Shown one piece after another: positions 32,582-39,498 of a DNA stretch of 64,000 nt. Under the pieces are notes generated by a model. It saw only the letters and a list, made by a program, of their open reading frames with translations. It was not told the origin of the DNA and ran no database searches. Each line of letters opens with the position of its first letter. Positions within the stretch are counted from its first letter, which is position 1. A program made the translations under genes and the position numbers. Origin of the DNA: a virus. Location: positions 62,001 through 126,000 of the IMG/VR virus record IMGVR_UViG_3300040856_003274. One strand, 5' to 3'.

Positions 32582-32623
32582 TGTGTGCTATGCGGGCGCG
32601 TGCGTATCGAGCGTGAGCCTTAA

Positions 32624-32648
32624 TGTCGGGGGAAAAAAGTAATCCGTA
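32624..32648 (+). promoter_or_regulatory. 25-bp conserved element, copy 6
   Basis: Identical 25-mer, 71 bp upstream of ATG 32720. Followed by GGGG-acaatct-TCCC and CGACC-TAG-GGTCG hairpins. Confidence 0.65.
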
Positions 32649-32719
32649 ATGTTATTAGAGAGGGGGGACAATCTTCCCTAACATTAACCGACCTAGGGTC
32701 GTTACATGAGGAGCTACGC

Positions 32720-32998
32720 ATGAAAGCGCAACTCAAAACACTTGCTACACTTTTCCTGATGGTTGTTTCAGCAACAACCATTATCGTGCATAAATATCGG
32801 GAGTACGCCGACAGTGACGCGCACACTTGTGTTGAAGCGTACCGCACTAGCGGTCACGCCCACATCAAGTTTAAAAGTGTTTCGCACCATTACAATTGGT
32901 GCGACTTGCACATTAACGATTGGTATGAGTTATCAGTACCAATCGTCCAGATCAAAGCTGACGAGATCCGAGCCCGTAAGGGATATGTGAGCAAGTAA
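32720..32998 (+). CDS. Unknown 92-residue protein with N-terminal membrane anchor or signal
   Basis: The start follows GAGGAG in the leader of a 25-bp element. Residues 6-24 (KTLATLFLMVVSATTIIVH) form one hydrophobic segment after a Lys, which suggests a signal anchor. The rest has two Cys (HTCVEAY, YNWCDLH) that could pair outside the cytoplasm, and several His. A periplasm-facing small protein is likely, perhaps an envelope or lysis-related factor, but no family is recognised. A hairpin module ends the unit at 33024. Confidence 0.65.
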   Translation: MKAQLKTLATLFLMVVSATTIIVHKYREYADSDAHTCVEAYRTSGHAHIKFKSVSHHYNWCDLHINDWYELSVPIVQIKADEIRARKGYVSK

Positions 32999-33023
32999 AC
33001 CTAAACCTTAACCCTCACCTTAA

Positions 33024-33084
33024 CCCTCACCCTCTGAGATGCCCTAGTGCAGATCAGAAGGTGAGGGCTTGAGGTGTCGGGAGT
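33024..33084 (+). terminator. Hairpin module followed by TGTCGGGAGT
   Basis: CCCTCACC near 33024-33032 pairs with GGTGAGGG at 33060-33067. The TGTCGGGAGT tag is at 33075-33084. The loop contains CTCTGAGATGCCCTAGTGCA, which occurs inverted at about 31160-31185, so the two flanks share copied sequence. Confidence 0.65.
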
Positions 33085-33148
33085 CCTCGCGACTCCCTTA
33101 ACCTTAAACGTGGGCTCATTACGAGTCCTAACCTTACAGGAGAGTAGC
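33075..33148 (+). promoter_or_regulatory. Conserved leader: TGTCGGGAGT, two hairpins, ribosome site
   Basis: TGTCGGGAGT, then a GGGAGTC-n5-GACTCCC hairpin, CTTAAAC, a GGGCTC-ATTAC-GAGTCC hairpin and TTACAGGAG before ATG 33149. It matches the leader at 31816-31892 in order, spacing and much of the sequence. Confidence 0.6.
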
Positions 33149-33505
33149 ATGAGCGCGACCTTCGATAAGCCAAATGATCCTCATCGTGTCGTCTTAGACG
33201 ACGAGGGCAATCCCCTCTCGGAGGACACTATCGTATATGTGTCTCTGTATACTACAGTGCGCCTCTATGGAGGCCCTGAAGAGGGTGGTTGGTGGTATAA
33301 CCACCACGATTTATCTCTTACAATCCCTGTGCGCAACCGCGCTGAGGAGATCGCAAAGCTCCACGATTATATGGAGCAATACGCTACTGAGCAGGAGTTG
33401 TTCGGTGGCGATATATACTCCGTTTGCGGAGGGCAAGAGGCGTGGAGTTGCGTGGAGGCCCGCCCAGGGGAGTCTCAAACTACAGAGCGCCCACGATACG
33501 AGTGA
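33149..33505 (+). CDS. Unknown 118-residue protein
   Basis: I use ATG 33149 (MSATFDKPNDPHRVVLDDEGN), directly after TTACAGGAGAGTAGC; the longer frame from 33074 crosses the conserved leader. The protein is acidic (EYATEQELFGGDIYSVCGGQEAW). No family is recognised. Its leader matches that of the 194-residue gene at 31231-31815, so the two are probably regulated alike though the proteins do not look related. Confidence 0.65.
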   Translation: MSATFDKPNDPHRVVLDDEGNPLSEDTIVYVSLYTTVRLYGGPEEGGWWYNHHDLSLTIPVRNRAEEIAKLHDYMEQYATEQELFGGDIYSVCGGQEAWSCVEARPGESQTTERPRYE

Positions 33506-33539
33506 TCAACAACCCTTCATCAAGGCTTAACACCTCAAA

Positions 33540-33598
33540 CCCTCACCTTCTGATCTGCTTTAAGCAGTTTAGACGGTGGGGGTTTAAGTGTCGGGAGT
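33540..33598 (+). terminator. Hairpin module followed by TGTCGGGAGT
   Basis: CCCTCACC at 33540-33547 faces GGTGGGGG at 33575-33582, around a CTGCTTTAAGCAG inner stem, then TTTAAG and TGTCGGGAGT (33589-33598). It is the last of the seven modules. Confidence 0.65.
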
Positions 33599-33644
33599 TT
33601 AAATATTTCTTTTGTAATCTTACTCACACAGAGGAGGTGCTACC

Positions 33645-34124
33645 ATGTTAGACCCGAAACACCTAGTAGACTTATACTTAACCAAGACCGCAGGCAAGAA
33701 ACCTAAGCGAGCTGTGCCTAGTAAGTACACGAAAGGCTTACCTAAGAGCGTAAAAGAGAAGCGCGAGGGTCAGATTAGAAATAGATTAAAAGGCAAGGCT
33801 AAGGACATATATAAACCTTTAGCAGGTGATAATGTTAAGACGAAACCTTCTCAATACAGTAAAACTAAGTTTGCTGAGAAGGTGCGCGAGGAGATGACAA
33901 GCAACACGAAAGACGGTTTCTTATCAGCCGCGAGTAAAGTCTCAGGTATCTCTAAAGCGATATTGACTCAAGTGCATGAGCGAGGCTCAAAGGCATGGGC
34001 AACAAGCGGTCACAAACCTGGAGCTACTCAAGTCGCATGGGCGAGAGCGCGTGTGTATTCTTTCTGCACAGGGGGCAAGACTACAAAAACAGGGGACAAA
34101 GACCTCTTTGAGAAGTTAGGGTAA
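33645..34124 (+). CDS. Basic 159-residue protein with a phage-type C-terminal motif
   Basis: ATG 33645 follows GAGGAGGTGCTACC. The protein is strongly basic. Its first half (VPSKYTKGLPKSVKEKREGQIRNR) resembles the short basic viral domain often labelled DUF5824. The second half (ILTQVHERGSKAWATSGHKPGATQVAWARARVYSFCTGG) resembles a small module with conserved H-x-P-G and W-x-x-A-R-V that I associate with phage proteins. It may be a virion-internal or DNA-binding protein. The names are from memory and moderately sure at best. Confidence 0.65.
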   Translation: MLDPKHLVDLYLTKTAGKKPKRAVPSKYTKGLPKSVKEKREGQIRNRLKGKAKDIYKPLAGDNVKTKPSQYSKTKFAEKVREEMTSNTKDGFLSAASKVSGISKAILTQVHERGSKAWATSGHKPGATQVAWARARVYSFCTGGKTTKTGDKDLFEKLG

Positions 34125-34128
34125 TCTT

Positions 34129-34197
34129 ATGTCGTGTTACTACTCAGAAGAGCTTTTAATGTGCATCTGTGAATACTTTGAGCTACTATTAGTGTAA
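34129..34197 (+). CDS. Possible 22-residue peptide
   Basis: ATG 34129 follows TTAGGG, and the frame MSCYYSEELLMCICEYFELLLV fits exactly between the 159-residue gene and the convergent stop at 34198. It is acidic and hydrophobic, perhaps membrane-active. Evidence is only its position and a weak ribosome site. Confidence 0.25.
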   Translation: MSCYYSEELLMCICEYFELLLV

Positions 34198-34524
34198 TCA
34201 CCCGCTATGTGCGATAAGAGCTGCGAGAGCGCACAATAAGAGCGCCACGATACCACGCCAATTAAAGCCATAGTAGGCTGTGTTAAGGATTAGGTCTATT
34301 GTGAGGCTACACAAGCCCCATGTGACTCCTGCTTTCCATACGTCACCGACCTCTACCAGCCTCCACCAAGCATGAAGAGTGATGTAGTTGGTGAAGAGGC
34401 TAGTGTAGAGCCACCACTTAAAGGGAGTCCAGTCAAAACCGTAGATTTCTTTAGCGTTGCCCTTATACCAAAAGATTATGTTGGCAAAGCAAAGCCCTAA
34501 TGCAGGGAGGATATATGGGTTCAT
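34198..34524 (-). CDS. Small integral membrane protein, about four helices
   Basis: The 108 residues hold several hydrophobic segments: ILPALGLCFANIIFWY, WWLYTSLFTNYITLHAWW, WGLCSLTIDLILNTAYY and GIVALLLCALAALIAH. The start (34524) is 1 bp after the glmS stop (TGA-T-ATG), so it is translated with glmS and is the last gene of the long minus-strand operon. No family is recognised. A holin is possible from size and topology but nothing specific supports it. Confidence 0.65.
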   Translation of the reverse strand: MNPYILPALGLCFANIIFWYKGNAKEIYGFDWTPFKWWLYTSLFTNYITLHAWWRLVEVGDVWKAGVTWGLCSLTIDLILNTAYYGFNWRGIVALLLCALAALIAHSG

Positions 34525-34525
34525 A

Positions 34526-36244
34526 TCATTCCGTTGTAACGCTTTTAGCGAGGTTTCGTGGGCGGTCTACGTTCACGCCGAGTATTGTAGCGATGTGGTA
34601 GTTGATGATCTGACCGCAAATAGTAAAGAGAATGGGGTTAAGGAAGGTAAAGTTTGAGCAAGGTATCTCGACGTAATAATCAAAAACTGACTTAGTTTCT
34701 TTAGAGCACTTCTCATCTACAACACCGTATACGAGCCCGCTCCGCGCCTTAATCTCTTGTATGTTAGACACTGTTTTACTCTCGCTCTCTTTGTCCACGA
34801 AAGCAAGCGTCGGTGTGCGCTCGTCTATAAGGGCTAGAGGGCCGTGTTTAAACTCGCTCGCGCTCATACCTTCAGCGTGTATGTAGCATATCTCTTTAAT
34901 CTTAAGGGCAGTCTCTAATGCGCTAGAGATAAGAGTACCCCTAGCTACTACCATTAGGTTCTTAGCGGTGCTTATCTCTTTAGCGAGAACACTTAGTTTG
35001 TGGGAAGCTAAGAAAACTTCTCTTAAGGGGAAAGTCTCTGCGTAATCTCTAAGGTCATACGCTAAGGACAAGAGCGCGATAGCTTGATGTGTAACAGCCT
35101 TAGTAGACGCTACGCTAATCTCTTGTCCTGCTTCAATATAGAGGGAAGCATCGCAAGACCTGTCCAGGCTTGACCCTTTTGTATTATGAATAGCGAGTGA
35201 GGTGAGGCCGAGTTTCTTTACACATCGGAGAGTGTCTGCTGTCTCTCCTGATTGAGATACCGCGATGAGCAAGGTCTTCTCACCTACTGCGATGTGCTTG
35301 TCGTACTGAAGCTCTCCCGCGCTTAAGACTCTTACAGGTATTTTGTAGCGTGCTTCAAGAGCACTCGAAGCCATATGAGAAGCATATAGAGCACTACCAC
35401 AACCAGTAATGATAACTTGGTCTTTACCTTTGAAAAGCTCTCTTATATAGCAAGGATGCCTTGCGCTCATAAACATAGGGATGGAGGTTTCTTGCGAAGC
35501 AATCTCCTTGGACATGTAGTCTTTGTAACCATCTAGCCTATAGCTGTTATCTGTGTGTTCAAAAGGTCGGAACACTACACCTTTAACCTGATCCCCTGCT
35601 GAAATCTCTACCGCACAACACTCAGGTAGGTCAGCGTATAAGAAAGTATCTTCAGGTAAGCTGTTCTTATCTGAGGAGATGTAATAGCTTAAGGTTTGAG
35701 TAGCGCCTAATACGAGCGGGCTTCCCTTCTTAGCGACAAACAGGTTAAGAGGCTGGTGCGTAAAGAAACACACGATAGCGAAAGAGCCTTCTAAGAGCGC
35801 AATCGTGTCCTCAATCGCTTTGAGAGGACTACCCGACAGCTTGTACTCTCTCTCAATAAGGTTGGGGATAACCTCTGTATCTGTCTCAGAGTAAAAGTGG
35901 TGGCCCTCTTTTGAAAGTTGCTCTTTAAGGGCAAGGTGGTTTTCAATGATCCCGTTGTGAACAAGGAACACCTTACCGTTCATAGACATATGTGGGTGAG
36001 CGTTTTGCTCTGAAGGTTTTCCATGTGTCGCCCATCGGTTATGTCCTATAGCGGATTGGGTAGATGAGCCTTCTTCAGGAAGGTTCTCAGGATGCCCTAT
36101 GGTCTTCTCTAAAACTACCGCTGAGGTCGAAGTTGAGCTGGCTATCCCTGCGCTATCGTAGCCCCTATATGCGAGCTTTAAGAGCCCTTCTCTAACGACT
36201 TTATACGAGTCTTTGTGTCCTGTTGATCCAAATATACCACACAT
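34526..36244 (-). CDS. glmS: Glutamine--fructose-6-phosphate aminotransferase
   Basis: The enzyme makes glucosamine-6-phosphate from fructose-6-phosphate and glutamine, the first step to UDP-GlcNAc. The start is ATG 36244, because processing must expose the nucleophile Cys in MCGIFG, and AAGGAAAG lies upstream. The N-terminal glutaminase domain has LAYRGYDSAG, GHNRWATHG, HNGIIENH and SETDTEV. Two SIS domains follow (ITGCGSALYASHMAS, IAVSQSGETADTL, TKAVTHQ, RGTLISSALETALKIKE), and the end VDRPRNLAKSVTTE is the conserved C-terminus. At 572 residues it is slightly shorter than bacterial GlmS (about 608), with all key segments present. It sits at the end of the virion operon, 14 bp after a structural gene. 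Confidence 0.95.
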   Translation of the reverse strand: MCGIFGSTGHKDSYKVVREGLLKLAYRGYDSAGIASSTSTSAVVLEKTIGHPENLPEEGSSTQSAIGHNRWATHGKPSEQNAHPHMSMNGKVFLVHNGIIENHLALKEQLSKEGHHFYSETDTEVIPNLIEREYKLSGSPLKAIEDTIALLEGSFAIVCFFTHQPLNLFVAKKGSPLVLGATQTLSYYISSDKNSLPEDTFLYADLPECCAVEISAGDQVKGVVFRPFEHTDNSYRLDGYKDYMSKEIASQETSIPMFMSARHPCYIRELFKGKDQVIITGCGSALYASHMASSALEARYKIPVRVLSAGELQYDKHIAVGEKTLLIAVSQSGETADTLRCVKKLGLTSLAIHNTKGSSLDRSCDASLYIEAGQEISVASTKAVTHQAIALLSLAYDLRDYAETFPLREVFLASHKLSVLAKEISTAKNLMVVARGTLISSALETALKIKEICYIHAEGMSASEFKHGPLALIDERTPTLAFVDKESESKTVSNIQEIKARSGLVYGVVDEKCSKETKSVFDYYVEIPCSNFTFLNPILFTICGQIINYHIATILGVNVDRPRNLAKSVTTE

Positions 36245-36258
36245 AAGTTTTCTTTCCT

Positions 36259-37119
36259 TTACAGAGCAGACCAATGTTCAGGGTAAGTCCCGTCATCTTG
36301 CTCTATATTATCTAGTAATGAGTAATAAGGGCGAGGAGAGAGCTTATCGTAGCCTGGCTCGCGGGGATCAGGAAGTAGCCCGTCTTCGTAAAAGTTTTTA
36401 TCTATCACTTTAAGATTACGGGCTACGGAGAAATCTAGGTCTTTATCCTCGAAAGTCTCAGCGGTGACGATGTTAGGGGAGTCCCCTAAACGCCTTAAGA
36501 TCAAGTCCTTTTCTTGTTCGAGCTGTTCGTATAGGTCACAGAGTTTGATAATACGCGCCTCTAGCTCGTTGCGTCTAATCTTAATCTCTTGAGGGAACAC
36601 TTCTCTAATCTGAGAAACTGAGATCATCACCTCTTTGGCTTGATCCCAATAATGACCTCTCCGCCCTGTCTTGTTTTGATGGTATTTGTGGAAAGGTAGC
36701 GTGCCTTTTAAGTCTAAGGTTTGCTTTGTAGGGTCTTTTGATTGTGGAGAAGCTACTCCCCCGTAGGGATACCTTTGATAGTAAACTGTTTTACCTGAGT
36801 CCTCGTCTTTTAGAGGTACAGTGCTGTCAGGCCCTAAGAACATTGAGATGTCGAAAGGGTTACCGCCGACTGCGACATAAGCCTGTATGAGCTTATGGAT
36901 AGAAGACCCGCTATCCACTACAAGACCTAAACGGCGCTCTGTTTTCTTTGTAGGATCGGTAGGGAGGTCTTCGTAAAGGACAATCACTTCCCCTATCCTC
37001 TTTTGCTCAACGTCGATTGAGGCTAGTCTTCTAGCGGCATCTCGTCTTGCTTCGCCCACAAACTTTCGGAAAGCTCTCCATGAGCCCTCTCGGAATGTAC
37101 CTAAAAAGTTAAAGCTCAT
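36259..37119 (-). CDS. Probable virion structural protein, 286 residues
   Basis: I use ATG 37119 (MSFNFLGTFREGSWRAFRKF), with GGAG upstream and 1 bp after the preceding stop. The middle contains a Gly-Lys-Thr-rich polar stretch (YPYGGVASPQSKD) and a long charged helix (KIRRNELEARIIKLCDLYEQLEQEKDLILRRL) that may be a coiled coil. Family not recognised. Its position between tail genes suggests a baseplate or fibre-linked part. Confidence 0.65.
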   Translation of the reverse strand: MSFNFLGTFREGSWRAFRKFVGEARRDAARRLASIDVEQKRIGEVIVLYEDLPTDPTKKTERRLGLVVDSGSSIHKLIQAYVAVGGNPFDISMFLGPDSTVPLKDEDSGKTVYYQRYPYGGVASPQSKDPTKQTLDLKGTLPFHKYHQNKTGRRGHYWDQAKEVMISVSQIREVFPQEIKIRRNELEARIIKLCDLYEQLEQEKDLILRRLGDSPNIVTAETFEDKDLDFSVARNLKVIDKNFYEDGLLPDPREPGYDKLSPRPYYSLLDNIEQDDGTYPEHWSAL

Positions 37120-37120
37120 C

Positions 37121-39298
37121 TTAAAACTCCAATCCGTCAGGCAACGAGGGTAGCTCTTCGGTGTCGCTCCCTTGCTCCCCTTCACTAACGACGTTTTCTT
37201 TAATAAACTTGAAGGTGTCGATTAGGAGTGTAGGCACACCGCCAAAGACAAGCCCTACACCAGCGGAGAGATCCCTCACGTCGTCAGCAGGTTTGTTGTC
37301 AGCATTTAAGAAGTTAGTCATTAAGCCCTGACCGCCTTTTGCTTCTACAAGCAGGACATTAAAACTACTTACTGAGCCTATTCTGACTAAAAGAGCGTTT
37401 AAGAGCGCCGTTATCCTTAAGATGAAGTTTTGAAGCTCAGCGATACGGCTCTGTATAGCTTCGATGTAACCTATAATCTTCTCTACGATCCCTTTAAACC
37501 CTTTTAGGAGAGTCTCGAAGAAATCGTTAACTTGCTGGAGGATGTCCTCTACATCAGGGAATACTCTAGGGAACACTCGATAGGCTTCCCATGCGCTCTC
37601 AGGGACTGTGGAAGAGCTAACCACACTTAAGACTTTTTCAGCAGCCTCCAGCGCCGTTACCCCTAGAGCACCTTGAGTTAAAACCTCATAGACGGGCTTT
37701 TGCTCTTCATATCTACTATTAAACCTTCCGTAAAATACAGCAACGCCTGTATTTTTGCTACCCTGCCTGAGCAAGAATAACGGAGAACGGGTTTTTGCGA
37801 GCTTCTCCCCGTTCTTATATAGAGCACCTGACGGTACAAGTGTTAACTTTCCTCCCGCCGACATTTCTGATTTTCCAAAAAGGACACTTATAAATGAGCT
37901 TAGGGCAGTGCCGTACCTTTCGATAAAGTCATCACGAAAAGTCTTAGGGAGCGTAGTAAACTTCCCTAAAAGTTCTTTTGACAGGTCTGAGCTAATCTTA
38001 TCTAAGGAGTTTTCATAATACTCCAGATCAGTAATGTCGTTGAGCCCTCTAAAAGAAACCTCGTAAGTCTTTAGTATTACTTTAATACTCTGAGAACCGT
38101 ATTTACCTCCTAAAGGTGTGTTTTTACACACCATAGCAATGATCAAACTATGTTTGATGAGCTGAGTAAAGCCAGTGATGTCTACAGGCTTTTTGATCTC
38201 TAGAGGTTTTGAGATAGCGTTAAAGTTTTGCCATTCCGCATAAGAGCTTTTGATAAGCCCTGTGCGTATTCGGACATAAAAAACTCCCCTGTTGAAAACT
38301 TTTGTAGGCAAGTCTTTAAACTCAAGCGTGAGAGACACGTAATCACTCAGAGAGAACCCGTTAAAGCTACTAGATAAGTCTATTTCTTTAGTGATTTGGT
38401 AATCTTTTATGTCACGGTACTCAATCCCAGGCTTGTCTATCTGAGTGAAAAGTTGTACCTCGCTTTCAGGTAGTCCTTCTAGCTTATGTTCCCCATAAAG
38501 CACTATCTGCTTGCCCTTTGTATCTACGCAAGGGGTGACAATACCTTCTCGACTAGTCGAATGGGGAGGCCCTGCCGTGACTTTTAAAGGCATTAAGCCG
38601 TCTTTGTAGGCTGAGATGTCTACGAAAGCCTTTTCAGGTACGGGTGCGCCCTCAGGGTATTGCCAACTGATCTTAACCGCGTCAGCAGGTACACCACTGT
38701 CAGTGACACCTGCGCTACTCTTAATATTAGAGAAGCGATCCCCTACCTTTTGCAGATAAGAAAAGCTGAGGTCTGTCGCTAGCGCCGTGATCTCAGGAGC
38801 TTTTGAGCCCAAGAAGTAAGAGTCTATCTCATTAACGGTCTTTACGAATTTATGCACTAGGCTGGCGGGCGCACTGTAGTAAAAAAACAGCGCAAATACC
38901 TTCGTACTCTCGCTAAACAAGAACACGGGGTTGTTCGGGTCTGAGCTGTTAAGCATTGCCCCCGTTAAGCGTCCCTCGAACCCCTCGTACCCTCCTTCGA
39001 GTCTCTCTTGAAGAAATACTTTAGAGACATTAGTGGGGATGTCTTTATATACGTAAACACCCAAGTTACGGAGATCATTAAGTAAAGACTTAACTAAGCC
39101 GAGAAGCTCTTTAATGATGAGGTTAATCGGATTAGCGAAGTCGAAGACGAAGTTTTTAATGAGGTCTAACACGTCGTTGGCGATGTTTAGTACCTTCAGC
39201 AAAAACTCCGCTGCTTCGTTTACGCCATCTCTAACATCTTTAAGGAAGTCAGGGACGATAAGATCAGCTTTGCCCCACTCGTTTAACTGCTCCGCCAT
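37121..39298 (-). CDS. Probable virion structural protein, 725 residues
   Basis: The protein has amphipathic helical ends (VNEAAEFLLKVLNIANDVLDLI at the N-terminus; FFETLLKGFKGIVEKIIGYIEAIQSRIAELQNFILRI near residue 600) around a beta-rich centre (AVKISWQYPEGAPVPEKAFVDIS, which looks like an Ig or FN3-type strand pattern). It starts at a TAATG overlap with the 65-residue gene. No enzyme motif is visible. A baseplate or tail-tip part is the best guess from context. Confidence 0.65.
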   Translation of the reverse strand: MAEQLNEWGKADLIVPDFLKDVRDGVNEAAEFLLKVLNIANDVLDLIKNFVFDFANPINLIIKELLGLVKSLLNDLRNLGVYVYKDIPTNVSKVFLQERLEGGYEGFEGRLTGAMLNSSDPNNPVFLFSESTKVFALFFYYSAPASLVHKFVKTVNEIDSYFLGSKAPEITALATDLSFSYLQKVGDRFSNIKSSAGVTDSGVPADAVKISWQYPEGAPVPEKAFVDISAYKDGLMPLKVTAGPPHSTSREGIVTPCVDTKGKQIVLYGEHKLEGLPESEVQLFTQIDKPGIEYRDIKDYQITKEIDLSSSFNGFSLSDYVSLTLEFKDLPTKVFNRGVFYVRIRTGLIKSSYAEWQNFNAISKPLEIKKPVDITGFTQLIKHSLIIAMVCKNTPLGGKYGSQSIKVILKTYEVSFRGLNDITDLEYYENSLDKISSDLSKELLGKFTTLPKTFRDDFIERYGTALSSFISVLFGKSEMSAGGKLTLVPSGALYKNGEKLAKTRSPLFLLRQGSKNTGVAVFYGRFNSRYEEQKPVYEVLTQGALGVTALEAAEKVLSVVSSSTVPESAWEAYRVFPRVFPDVEDILQQVNDFFETLLKGFKGIVEKIIGYIEAIQSRIAELQNFILRITALLNALLVRIGSVSSFNVLLVEAKGGQGLMTNFLNADNKPADDVRDLSAGVGLVFGGVPTLLIDTFKFIKENVVSEGEQGSDTEELPSLPDGLEF

Positions 39299-39495
39299 TA
39301 CTTACCTCCACCGTTTTTTATTTTGTGGATTTGGATTTTCGCGTTGATCAGCTTTTGCTTCTCAATCTCTACCTGTCCTTCAAAAAACTTCTTAAGCTGT
39401 AAGAGGCGCTCGTAATATTCTTTGCCCGCAGGGAGATCTTTTAACTGAAGGTCTTTGTCTAGCTTGCCCCATGAGTCCTTATCGTTTCCTGACAT
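39298..39495 (-). CDS. Small coiled-coil protein, 65 residues
   Basis: MSGNDKDSWGKLDKDL is followed by a helix rich in Lys, Glu and Leu (YYERLLQLKKFFEGQVEIEKQKLINAKIQIHKI) with heptad-like spacing. It is coupled at both ends (stop TAATG with the next gene; start 3 bp after the giant gene's stop), which supports it as real. It may bridge the giant protein and the 725-residue protein. Confidence 0.7.
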   Translation of the reverse strand: MSGNDKDSWGKLDKDLQLKDLPAGKEYYERLLQLKKFFEGQVEIEKQKLINAKIQIHKIKNGGGK

Positions 39496-39498
39496 AAT

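Larger units (their letters stand above)
32338..32719. promoter_or_regulatory. Divergent control region with two 25-bp elements
   Basis: A 382-bp region without a gene. It holds 25-bp elements facing left (32395-32419) and right (32624-32648), a 20-bp tandem repeat, and the 39-bp inverted repeat 32543-32581 between them. The layout copies the VWA/AAA region. Confidence 0.7.

Noticed and set aside
7283-36244. Interpretation as a bacterial chromosome because of SOD, PEPCK and GlmS
   Set aside because: The enzymes are embedded among coupled phage genes; the tape measure, hub and spike genes and many short overlapping genes argue for a phage.
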